Source of the DNA: Flavobacterium hibernum
GTDB taxonomy: Bacteria; Bacteroidota; Bacteroidia; Flavobacteriales; Flavobacteriaceae
Assembly (NCBI RefSeq): GCF_000832125.1
Contig: NZ_JPRK01000002.1
Span: forward strand, 62,001-126,000
Direction: 5' to 3'
DNA: 64,000 nt
Numbering within the stretch: position 1 is the first letter of the stretch; each line of letters opens with the position of its first letter. This document shows positions 9,004 to 16,709 of this stretch, piece by piece. Both the position numbers and the translations under genes were made by a program. A model generated the notes under the pieces. That model searched no databases, was not told where the DNA came from, and worked only from the letters and a program-made list of their open reading frames with translations.

Positions 9004-9906
9004 TTAAGCTTTATAAAGTAAACTTGCAGCCCCTAATAAAGCAGTTGTTTCATTATTTGTTGAGAGTATAAGCTCAATTTCGATTCCGGATTGTTTTGCT
9101 TTTTCTCTAAAAGAATTCAAAAATAAATCTCCGGCATTTGCTATTTTTCCTCCAATAACAAGCATATTTGCATTAAAACTTTTTAACCATGGAAGCACAA
9201 TTTCGGCCAAATCCTCTCCAAATAAATGAAAAGCTTCTAAGGCTTTTTTGTCTCCGTTTATAGCCAAAATGTATAATTCGAGCCCATTATTGGCTTGAAT
9301 ACCGGTTAGATTTTGATAATTTGAGAGTAAACCTCTCAAAGAAACAGCATCTTCAGCAATACCATTTTTATAAGGAAGATCCCATATTTCGCCATTTGTT
9401 GGAACGGTAGTACCAGTACTTACAATTTTTCCGTTTTCGATAAAGCAAGCGCCAAGTCCTGTACCCAAAGTAATCGCCATTACATTTTTTGGAAGGTTTT
9501 CCATGTTTTTATAAACTTCGCCTTTTCCAAAGCTTGTAGCGTCATTTTCAAAAACAATCGGAAAGTCCAGATCAAAATCAAAACGTTCTCGCAATAAATC
9601 TTTTATGTTGAGTCCGTAGAAATTCTCGTATTTGTCCTGATCTTTAATCCAACAAGTTCCATCGTCATAATCAAAAGGCCCTGGTACAGCCAAAGCTATT
9701 CCTGATAATTTGCCCACTTCTGATTTTTCTAATAAAGTGCGAATGGCATTTTCCCAAAAATCCATTACTTCTGCGGTTGGTAAATTAGAATCAAAAGAAA
9801 CCTTAAACAAAGATTCTTCAAAAACTTTCATTTCACTTAGATCAACAATTGCAGAAGTAATATGAGAACCGCCAACATCCATAGCTATTGCAAATCTTTT
9901 TTCCAT
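9004..9906 (-). CDS. ROK family sugar kinase
   Basis: This 300-residue cytoplasmic protein has the ROK/ASKHA fold. It shows an N-terminal phosphate-binding DVGGSHITSAIVD, LAVPGPFDYDDG, the ENDATSFGKGE catalytic-Asp region and the second phosphate motif ITLGTGLGACFIENG. The usual ROK zinc motif (CxCGxxGCxE) is absent, and there is no DNA-binding N-terminus, so it is a kinase and not a repressor. The context suggests a sugar released from N-glycans, such as mannose or N-acetylglucosamine, but the substrate cannot be told from sequence. It is the first gene of the minus-strand operon, and an operator-like palindrome lies 120 bases upstream. Confidence 0.85.
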   Translation of the reverse strand: MEKRFAIAMDVGGSHITSAIVDLSEMKVFEESLFKVSFDSNLPTAEVMDFWENAIRTLLEKSEVGKLSGIALAVPGPFDYDDGTCWIKDQDKYENFYGLNIKDLLRERFDFDLDFPIVFENDATSFGKGEVYKNMENLPKNVMAITLGTGLGACFIENGKIVSTGTTVPTNGEIWDLPYKNGIAEDAVSLRGLLSNYQNLTGIQANNGLELYILAINGDKKALEAFHLFGEDLAEIVLPWLKSFNANMLVIGGKIANAGDLFLNSFREKAKQSGIEIELILSTNNETTALLGAASLLYKA

Positions 9907-10025
9907 CTTTTACTTAATTCTTTTATTATTGGTTCTTAAAAGGTTGTACTTCTGTTTGTAAACCAATATCGTTTATTTGAATTTCAATATTTTGGTGTTA
10001 AAAGTAATTGTTTTTTGTCGAAGTG

Positions 10026-10041
10026 CTAAATCGTATTAGTA
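10026..10041. promoter_or_regulatory. Candidate LacI-type operator before the ROK operon
   Basis: CTAAATCGTATTAGTA matches the recurrent palindrome close to TACTAAAACGTTTTAGTA, with its central CG. It lies 120 bases upstream of the ROK start codon on the minus strand. Confidence 0.6.
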
Positions 10042-10115
10042 AATTAATGCTAAACACTTTTTTAAGAGTATTAAATTATGATTTTACCATTTTTAGCACC
10101 TTATTTTTATTACTA

Positions 10116-12572
10116 TTACGGATTGAATTCTAATGTTTTAGCAGACCAGTTATTGTCAAAGAAACCACTTACTTGCATATTTGGCAAACCATTTAAAAGT
10201 AAATCAGCTTTAAAAATCATTACATCAGGAAAACCAGTAATTCCGGAAATGTAATTGTTTGCCCAAGTTGCCTTCATACCTTTTTCAGAAGTTCCGGCTA
10301 CAACACCTACAAGAGCAGTTTTACTGTCCTTTCTTGGCAAAACAAAATAAGCAGCCAGATCATTTCCTTTTAGTACTTTGTCTCCAACTTTTATTTGTTG
10401 ATTATCAATTTGAATAGGAGAGCTTTCTAACAATAATTTCCATGCACGATTGTTCGAAGCATTCCCATAAAGCACCACATTTCTGTCCTTATATTTTTCT
10501 AAAGAAAATTCACTGTCCGCAACCACATCAATACTTCCGTTACCTTTATACAAAAAAGTCTCAGCATCAAAACGAGCTCTGTTTAAGTACCATTCGCGCT
10601 CTGAGGCCGAACCTCCTGTAGCGTAAACAAAAACGACATTGTTGTTAAAAGCAAACTTAAATCCGCCTTGACGTTCTGCGTATTTTTCAGTCGTATTAAT
10701 AGCATCAATGAATCCCCATTTTGTTTCTTTAAGAGCCAAAATTGCTTTTTTGTCAGCAGCTATTTTTAAGGTTTGATCGTTGATGTTGATCGTAATTTCG
10801 CCATTTAAATGTAACGAAGGCAAATCAATTTCCATAATCGAAACATTCTCTGTTTTAACGGTAATTTGCTGTTTGTCAAGTTTTACATTAATATTTGAAA
10901 AATCAAACGGACGAATTTGCTGTTGTAATTTTAACCAATAATCTGTTGCCGAAACGGCTGGAGTAGCGGTATGAAAATCGATTTCTTTAACCTCTTTATT
11001 GGCAGGAATCGTTTGGCGCTTAAAGAATTCGAAAATAGGAAACCAGTCTACAGAGTGATCTCCGTACCAATGCTCGCCACCCGGATATTCGTAATAACAA
11101 AAGTTAGGGTGAAAAGTTCCTAAAATCTGACGCATTTCTCGTACTTGCGAAATTGGCACAGTCGAGTCTGCATCGCCATGAAGGATATAAACACCAGATT
11201 GTTTTAAGTTTTGTACCAAACTTTTAATACGCCCAGAGTTAGCCGAACGTTTGATCGATCCATAAGCTTTAAAAATATCGTGCATTTCGTCGCCCTTGTC
11301 AGAACCATAAGTTGAGATATCAGGATAAGAGGCGCAAGGTGCAATGGCAGCAAATTTATCAGGATAAGTAGTTCCTAAAAACCAAGTTCCGTGACCGCCC
11401 ATCGAATGACCTGTTAAGTAGGTTTGCTCCGGAATAGTATTAAAAACTTTTTTGGCTTCGGCCAAAACCTCCAGTGCATCAATTCGTCCCCAATCTTCCC
11501 AATTAAATCCAAAAGGGCGACGATTTGTTGCAGCCACAATATGCGCCCAATCTTTTTGTTTGTAAGCTCTTGCTTGGTTACGTGCCTCTACAGAAGCACC
11601 GTGAACTGAAAGAATTAGAGCTTTTTGTCCAGTTCCTAATGCAGGTGCAATGCTATAATATTGTACACTATTATCGACTTTACTTAAAAAAGTGCGCTCG
11701 TGATGAATGGTTGCAGAGCGTTGCTGAATTGGGAATTTTGTTTTGTCAATTACTTTTCCGCTTTTATCAGTAAGCGTAAGTTCTATGGTAAGTTCGCCCG
11801 AATAATTTGCTTTTGCATCCGGAACTTTAAATTTTACTTTTCTAACAAACAGCGGCATAATATTATCTGTTGCATAATTTGCAGTTTCGCCACTAGATAA
11901 TTTTGCTGTGATTTCAAGGTTTTTCAGGTCTTTCTCGGTTGCATTGATAACACGAACCGAAGCCCATTTTTCGTTTTTTTCGCCATTAATAACATCCGGA
12001 AGCGTCATATCGCGTTTGGTAAACTGAATACTTTTTGATGGTACTATAATTTTAGACTTCACACGGCCAAAACGCCCTTTTGTATAAACAAATTCGTTAA
12101 TGCCTTTATGAAGTTTAAACGGAATCAAAGTATATCCAAAATCATAATGATCGCCTTCGTGCGGAAAACCATTTATATAGGTTCGTGTTCCTCCAGTAGT
12201 TTCCAGAAGTACAATTTGACTTTTTGAAGCCTTGTATTCTGTAAATAAAAAAGCCGATCTCATTTCTTTCCCACTAAAAACTCCAACCGAATCTACTTTT
12301 ATAGGATGCCAATCTCCTTTTTGTTTATTTGGATTTACAAATTTTCCAATCGAATATTGCCACGCCACAGCATCTTGACCGTTAAAAAGCGTACCGGATC
12401 TTTTGTCTGTAGCAAGCGTGAAACCAGCCGTAAAATCGTGTAAAACGGTACCCTCGGCAGTTGTAGTGATTTTTTCCTTACCAAAATATTCGACCACATT
12501 TCCGGTAGCCTTAGTTTGTGCGATAGATTTTGTGCACAAAGCAATAAGGAAAATTAAAAGGCTTTTTTTCAT
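10116..12572 (-). CDS. Secreted alpha/beta hydrolase, prolyl-oligopeptidase/esterase type
   Basis: This 818-residue protein has a signal peptide (cut near SIAQ), a beta-rich N-terminal part up to about residue 290 that I do not recognise, a serine hydrolase domain at about 300-525, and a further C-terminal part. The nucleophile elbow GHSMGGHGTW gives S390. HGDADSTVP supplies the acid (D467 or D469) and GGEHWYGDHS the histidine. The domain belongs to the S9/dienelactone-like group, which includes both peptidases and carbohydrate esterases, so the substrate is open: peptide trimming or removal of ester groups from glycans would both fit. It is a single minus-strand gene, divergent from the AraC regulator, with a shared operator-like site between them. 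Confidence 0.75.
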   Translation of the reverse strand: MKKSLLIFLIALCTKSIAQTKATGNVVEYFGKEKITTTAEGTVLHDFTAGFTLATDKRSGTLFNGQDAVAWQYSIGKFVNPNKQKGDWHPIKVDSVGVFSGKEMRSAFLFTEYKASKSQIVLLETTGGTRTYINGFPHEGDHYDFGYTLIPFKLHKGINEFVYTKGRFGRVKSKIIVPSKSIQFTKRDMTLPDVINGEKNEKWASVRVINATEKDLKNLEITAKLSSGETANYATDNIMPLFVRKVKFKVPDAKANYSGELTIELTLTDKSGKVIDKTKFPIQQRSATIHHERTFLSKVDNSVQYYSIAPALGTGQKALILSVHGASVEARNQARAYKQKDWAHIVAATNRRPFGFNWEDWGRIDALEVLAEAKKVFNTIPEQTYLTGHSMGGHGTWFLGTTYPDKFAAIAPCASYPDISTYGSDKGDEMHDIFKAYGSIKRSANSGRIKSLVQNLKQSGVYILHGDADSTVPISQVREMRQILGTFHPNFCYYEYPGGEHWYGDHSVDWFPIFEFFKRQTIPANKEVKEIDFHTATPAVSATDYWLKLQQQIRPFDFSNINVKLDKQQITVKTENVSIMEIDLPSLHLNGEITININDQTLKIAADKKAILALKETKWGFIDAINTTEKYAERQGGFKFAFNNNVVFVYATGGSASEREWYLNRARFDAETFLYKGNGSIDVVADSEFSLEKYKDRNVVLYGNASNNRAWKLLLESSPIQIDNQQIKVGDKVLKGNDLAAYFVLPRKDSKTALVGVVAGTSEKGMKATWANNYISGITGFPDVMIFKADLLLNGLPNMQVSGFFDNNWSAKTLEFNP

Positions 12573-13066
12573 GTTTTTAGTTTTAGTTTTTTCAATTTTT
12601 ATCTCATTATTTTAGTTGAAACTTTTGCTAAACAAGTAAAATAGTAGAAGTAAAAAACGACGAATTGTATGGTATTAATAAAAGGCTTTGTTTTACAAAA
12701 AAGCGTTTCTTTATTTATTTTGAAATTATTTTAAAATGTTTTTTGAGAAATCTCTGCCTAATTAATCGCGGTTAAATTTTAATCAAAATAGCTCTATTTT
12801 AGCCTAAATTATTTCTGTAATTGGCTGATAAATCAGGGCAAAGCGCAGAAAAAAAACGTTGATATTTTTGGCGAAATTTAAAAATTAGCTACTCATTTTA
12901 GGATTTGTTTTTAGTTTTTTCAAACTTAGTAAAACGATTTAGTATTCTCATATGAATTTTTTGTTATTTTTGTTTTTTGGGAAATTTAAAATTATATCTA
13001 AAAAAAATAAGCGATTAATTCGATTTTATCCTTATTTAATTATTAATTATCATTATTATTCTGAAA
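12573..13066. other. Divergent intergenic region with operator-like site
   Basis: This AT-rich 494-base space separates the alpha/beta hydrolase (minus) from the AraC gene (plus). Apart from the operator-like palindrome at 12928 and a weak TATTTTTG at 12965 that could be a -7 element for AraC, I see no gene or repeat. Confidence 0.5.
12928..12944. promoter_or_regulatory. Candidate LacI-type operator between hydrolase and AraC genes
   Basis: AGTAAAACGATTTAGTA is one of the best matches to the recurrent palindrome. It lies 356 bases from the hydrolase start and 123 bases from the AraC start, so it could serve either gene. Confidence 0.65.
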
Positions 13067-13933
13067 ATGAAAATTGTAAAGACTAACATTGCTTCTTATA
13101 CAAACACATCGTTGTCTGTGTTCTCGCGTGAGGAATCTTTTTTTCAGTCGCCTTTTCATTCACATCCGGAATTTGAGTTGGTTTACATTTTAGAAAGTCA
13201 CGGTAAAAGAATTATCGGAAACGCAGTAGAATCTTTTGAGTCTGGCGACATGGTTTTTTTGGGCGATGATATTCCGCATGTTTGGCTTAATGATGAAATT
13301 TTTTATAAAGGAATTAATAGTTTAAAGGCCAAAGCAATTGTAATTTATTTTAGCCGAGATCTTTTTGGAGATTCATTTTATGAATTACCGGAAGCGCAAG
13401 ATGTTAAAAAGTTTTTTTCTCAAGCCATGAAAGGAGTATCCATAACAGGACAGACCAATGCGCTGATTTCTAAAAAAATGGAAAAACTGCTCAAAAAGAA
13501 AGGTTTTGAAGTTGTGATGGGATTAATTGAGATTTTGTTTCTTTTGTCGAAAAGCAAAGATCTTAGGTTTATCAACGATAACTCTTATGTGTCTACCAAT
13601 GACGAGAATAAAAATGACCGACTTGCCGAAGTTTTTCAATATGTGAAATCGAATTATAAAGAGGAAATTTCGCTTGATGAGATTGCAAAAATTGCCAATT
13701 TAACGCCAACTTCTTTTTGCAGAATGTTTAAATCCAAAACCAAAAAACCTTTTGTAGAATATCTAAATGAAATACGAGTTTCAAATGCTTGCAAATATCT
13801 AATCGAAACAGATTTGGGAATTTCTGAAATTGCCTACGAATGTGGCTATAAAACGGCCTCAAACTTCAATAAGTTGTTCAAGAAACTAATAGGAACAACT
13901 CCTAAGGAATATCGAAAGAATGCTTTGGTGTAG
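13067..13933 (+). CDS. AraC family transcriptional regulator
   Basis: This 288-residue cytoplasmic regulator has an N-terminal cupin-like sensing domain (FHSHPEFELVYILE, then FESGDMVFLGDDIPHVW) and a C-terminal AraC double helix-turn-helix at about 190-285. That region shows EISLDEIAKIANLTPTSFCR and LGISEIAYECGYKTASNFNK, then the family ending TTPKEYRK. The cupin type usually binds a sugar. The gene stands just before the fucose mutarotase-lactonase-dehydrogenase group, so L-fucose or a related sugar is a reasonable inducer, but this is inference. Confidence 0.9.
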   Translation: MKIVKTNIASYTNTSLSVFSREESFFQSPFHSHPEFELVYILESHGKRIIGNAVESFESGDMVFLGDDIPHVWLNDEIFYKGINSLKAKAIVIYFSRDLFGDSFYELPEAQDVKKFFSQAMKGVSITGQTNALISKKMEKLLKKKGFEVVMGLIEILFLLSKSKDLRFINDNSYVSTNDENKNDRLAEVFQYVKSNYKEEISLDEIAKIANLTPTSFCRMFKSKTKKPFVEYLNEIRVSNACKYLIETDLGISEIAYECGYKTASNFNKLFKKLIGTTPKEYRKNALV

Positions 13934-14268
13934 AATTTTTTCTTCATTAAAAAATATTCATATAGCCTTTTAATCTCGCAATTCATTAAAAATGATAGTA
14001 AGAGGTAAAGTAAAATTCTTGTTTATAAAATATAGTATTCCTTTCTAAAAAAGCAACTCAGTTTTTTTGATCAGGTCTATTAATAATGTGTATACTTTTC
14101 TAAATCGGTAGATTATATAGAAAATGCTAAATATTAAGTCTTTTTTTATGAAATTAATTATTAAGATAATAAAAGCTTAATTAATGATAATTTTGAGGTA
14201 AAATAAACGGTATTAATGCAATAATTTTATTTTTTCCAGATAGTGCTAAAATGCCGTTTCCGGAAATA

Positions 14269-14282
14269 TAAAACGATTTAGT
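14269..14282. promoter_or_regulatory. Candidate LacI-type operator before the fucose genes
   Basis: TAAAACGATTTAGT matches the recurrent palindrome. It lies 177 bases upstream of the mutarotase start codon. Confidence 0.6.
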
Positions 14283-14355
14283 TGATTTGCTCGTTTTTGC
14301 TGAACTTAAGAGATAATATATTACCATTAACCCCTTAGATGCAATTAAAGTTTAA

Positions 14356-14382
14356 GTGTCAGGCTGAGCGGAGTCGAAGCCC
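14356..14382. repeat. Family B repeat, partial copy
   Basis: GTGTCAGGCTGAGCGGAGTC and the following GAAGCCC match the left arm of the family B element found in full at 31827, 39809, 45689 and 56664. Confidence 0.75.
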
Positions 14383-14458
14383 TTTTTAAGTTTTAAATAG
14401 TTTTTTATCAATAATCATAGTTTTAGGTTTTTTAACCTTCAATTTTAAATACAATAAT

Positions 14459-14806
14459 ATGGTGACTCAAAAATATTGTCTTGCATTAGATTTAAATGAA
14501 GACCCAACTTTAATTGCTGAATACAAAAAGTATCACGAAAAGATTTGGCCGGAAATTACAGAAAGCATCGTTAATTCCGGAATCGAAAATCTTGAAATCT
14601 ATTGTGTAGGCAACAGATTGTTTATGATTATTGAGGCAAATGAAACTTTTACTTTTGAAAGAAAAGGCGAAATGGATGCCAATAATCCTGTAGTTCAGAA
14701 ATGGGAAGAACTAATGTGGAAATACCAAAAGGCATTACCTGGGGCAAAAGAGGGCGAAAAATGGCTGATGATGGATAAAATATTCGATTTGCATGAAAAT
14801 AGATAG
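14459..14806 (+). CDS. L-fucose mutarotase, L-rhamnose mutarotase (DUF718) family
   Basis: This 115-residue protein belongs to the small dimeric alpha/beta-barrel family of L-rhamnose mutarotases, which interconvert sugar anomers. Family features are the early CLALDLNEDPTLIAEYKKYHEKIWPEI, the central IYCVGNRLFMIIE and the closing WEELMWKYQKALPGAKEGEKW. The family name comes from rhamnose, but the neighbours here are the fucose lactonase and dehydrogenase, and the same set occurs in the Campylobacter jejuni fucose island. I therefore assign it to L-fucose. Its end overlaps the lactonase start by 14 bases, which suggests coupled translation. Confidence 0.87.
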   Translation: MVTQKYCLALDLNEDPTLIAEYKKYHEKIWPEITESIVNSGIENLEIYCVGNRLFMIIEANETFTFERKGEMDANNPVVQKWEELMWKYQKALPGAKEGEKWLMMDKIFDLHENR

Positions 14807-15626
14807 TCATCAACATTTTTGGAAATACAATCCAGTAAAAGATGCCTGGATCACCGAAGAAATGAAAGTGATACAAAAGGATTTTTTGCCTACAGATTTA
14901 AAACCTTTATTGATAGAAAATCAAGTTGATGGTTGCGTGGCAGTACAGGCCGACCAAAGCGAAAAAGAAACACGCTTTTTGTTAGAGCTTGCCAAAGACA
15001 ATGATTTTATTAAAGGAATAGTAGGTTGGGTTGATTTATGCGCTGAAAATATTGACGAACGTTTAGAATATTTCTATAAATACAAAAAACTAAAAGGATT
15101 CAGACACATTATTCAGGCCGAAGCCGATCTTGATTTTATGTTGTCTGAAAGATTTTTGAACGGAATTTCGAAATTAGAAAAATACAAGTTTACCTACGAC
15201 ATTTTGATTTTTCCGAAACATTTGGAAAATGCAGCAAAACTTGTCGAAAGGTTTCCCAATCAAAATTTTGTTGTAGATCATCTGGCAAAACCGGATTTTA
15301 AAAATAAAGAATTTAGCGAGTGGGAAAAGGGGATAAAAGCGATTGCAAAATATCCAAATGTAATGTGTAAGGTTTCGGGTTTAGTAACCGAAGCCGATTG
15401 GAATAATTGGACAGCAACAGATTTTATGTATTGCTTGGATGTCGTGACAGAAGCATTTGGAATTGATCGCTTAATGTTTGGCAGTGATTGGCCGGTGAGT
15501 TTACTAGCTGCATCTTATGCCGATTCTTGTGATATTGCTGAACAGTATTTCTCGAAATTTTCTAAAGGAGATCAGGATAAATTTTGGAGCAAGAATGCTA
15601 TTAACTTTTATCAGTTGCATGAATAA
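14793..15626 (+). CDS. L-fuconolactone hydrolase (amidohydrolase 2 family)
   Basis: The 277-residue enzyme should open L-fucono-lactone to L-fuconate, the second step of non-phosphorylative fucose breakdown. It has the metal-binding DSHQHFW at the N-terminus, FRHIIQAEADLDFM in the middle, VVDHLAKPDF, and the LMFGSDWPVS motif with the last catalytic aspartate. All are typical of amidohydrolase-related sugar lactonases. There is no signal peptide, so it is cytoplasmic. It overlaps the mutarotase gene and is followed, after a 245-base gap filled by a repeat, by the dehydrogenase that would make its substrate. The assignment of sugar rests on this context. Confidence 0.87.
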   Translation: MKIDSHQHFWKYNPVKDAWITEEMKVIQKDFLPTDLKPLLIENQVDGCVAVQADQSEKETRFLLELAKDNDFIKGIVGWVDLCAENIDERLEYFYKYKKLKGFRHIIQAEADLDFMLSERFLNGISKLEKYKFTYDILIFPKHLENAAKLVERFPNQNFVVDHLAKPDFKNKEFSEWEKGIKAIAKYPNVMCKVSGLVTEADWNNWTATDFMYCLDVVTEAFGIDRLMFGSDWPVSLLAASYADSCDIAEQYFSKFSKGDQDKFWSKNAINFYQLHE

Positions 15627-15650
15627 TTTGAAACTGGGATAAAATATATT

Positions 15651-15800
15651 AAACACATAGAAACATAGAATTTAAAAGTGAAAAAGAATAAAAAAAGAAA
15701 CTTGTTTCTTCAACATAGAGATTGCATAAGAGTCTATGTGCTTTTTTAAAAGTGAAATGCCTTTTTGTGTACAGTTCAAAAGCTATGTCTCTATGTGTTT
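15651..15800. repeat. Family C repeat
   Basis: The element starts with AAACACATAGAAACATAG and ends with the inverse CTATGTCTCTATGTGTTT, with the internal motif GTGAAATGCC. It fills most of the gap between lactonase and dehydrogenase genes and could fold into a long hairpin in the transcript. Confidence 0.85.
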
Positions 15801-15871
15801 AAATCGAAATTCTGATTGTCAGATTTCGCAAAAAAAAAACTAACTACCTAATTAACCAAAATAAAGAATAA

Positions 15872-16651
15872 ATGAACCTTAATCTTAAAGACAAAATAAT
15901 TATTGTAACAGGAGGAGCGAAAGGAATTGGACTCGGAATCTGCAAAGTTTTGGCTGCCGAAGGTGCTGTTCCTGTAATAATTGGAAGAGACGATGCCGAC
16001 AATCAAGCTGCTATTAGAGAAATAGAAGCCGAGAACGGAAAAGCTTTGTCTGTTGTGGCCGAATTAACTAAACCTGAAGCTTGTAAAACTGCCGTTGATC
16101 AAATTATTGCTTTGTACGGACGTATCGATGGATTGGTAAATAATGCCGGTGTAAATGATGGTGTTGGTTTAGAAAGTGGAGATTATGAGAAATTTATAGC
16201 ATCGGTTCATAAAAATTTAGTTCATTATTATTTAATGGCACAATACGCTTTGCCAGAGCTTAAAAAAACAAAAGGGGCAATTGTGAATATTGGTTCAAAA
16301 ACTGCCGATACCGGACAAGGAAACACTTCTGCTTATGCGGCTTCAAATGGTGGGCGTAATGCTTTAACCCGCGAATGGGCTGTAGAATTGCTGAAATACG
16401 GAATCCGTGTAAACTCAGTTATTGTGGCCGAATGTTATACGCCATTGTATGATAAATGGATTAAAACACTCGAAAATCCAGAGGAAAAATTAAAAGAAAT
16501 TACAGCCAAAATTCCTTTTGAAAATAGAATGACAACTGCCGAAGAAATCGCTAATATGACCGTTTTCTTATTGTCAGACAAATCAAGTCATACCACAGGG
16601 CAATTAATATATGTTGATGGAGGATATACGCATTTAGACCGTTCCTTGTAA
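15872..16651 (+). CDS. SDR oxidoreductase, probable L-fucose dehydrogenase
   Basis: This 259-residue Rossmann-fold protein would oxidise L-fucose to its lactone with NAD(P)+. It shows the cofactor motif TGGAKGIGLGIC, the NNAG motif (LVNNAGVNDG) and the active-site serine region VNIGSKTA. The catalytic YxxxK should follow, but here it reads YAASN: the tyrosine is present and the lysine is asparagine (around residue 156). The rest of the fold is intact, including the C-terminal GQLIYVDGGYTHLD. Either this is a feature of the fucose-specific group or the activity is altered. Position next to mutarotase and lactonase supports the fucose role. A second SDR at 56835 has the normal motif. Confidence 0.82.
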   Translation: MNLNLKDKIIIVTGGAKGIGLGICKVLAAEGAVPVIIGRDDADNQAAIREIEAENGKALSVVAELTKPEACKTAVDQIIALYGRIDGLVNNAGVNDGVGLESGDYEKFIASVHKNLVHYYLMAQYALPELKKTKGAIVNIGSKTADTGQGNTSAYAASNGGRNALTREWAVELLKYGIRVNSVIVAECYTPLYDKWIKTLENPEEKLKEITAKIPFENRMTTAEEIANMTVFLLSDKSSHTTGQLIYVDGGYTHLDRSL

Positions 16652-16709
16652 CACAAGAAATATGCCTTAACAATACTAAACCAAACCAGAATAACTAAAT
16701 AAACCAAAC

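Larger units (their letters stand above)
13934..14458. other. AT-rich intergenic region before the fucose genes
   Basis: The 525 bases hold an operator-like palindrome at 14269 and a short family B repeat at 14356-14382. No further gene, hairpin or convincing promoter is visible. Confidence 0.5.

Noticed and set aside
14241-14260. Second operator before the fucose genes (GTGCTAAAATGCCGTTTC)
   Set aside because: Only the left half matches the palindrome; spacing and right half do not.
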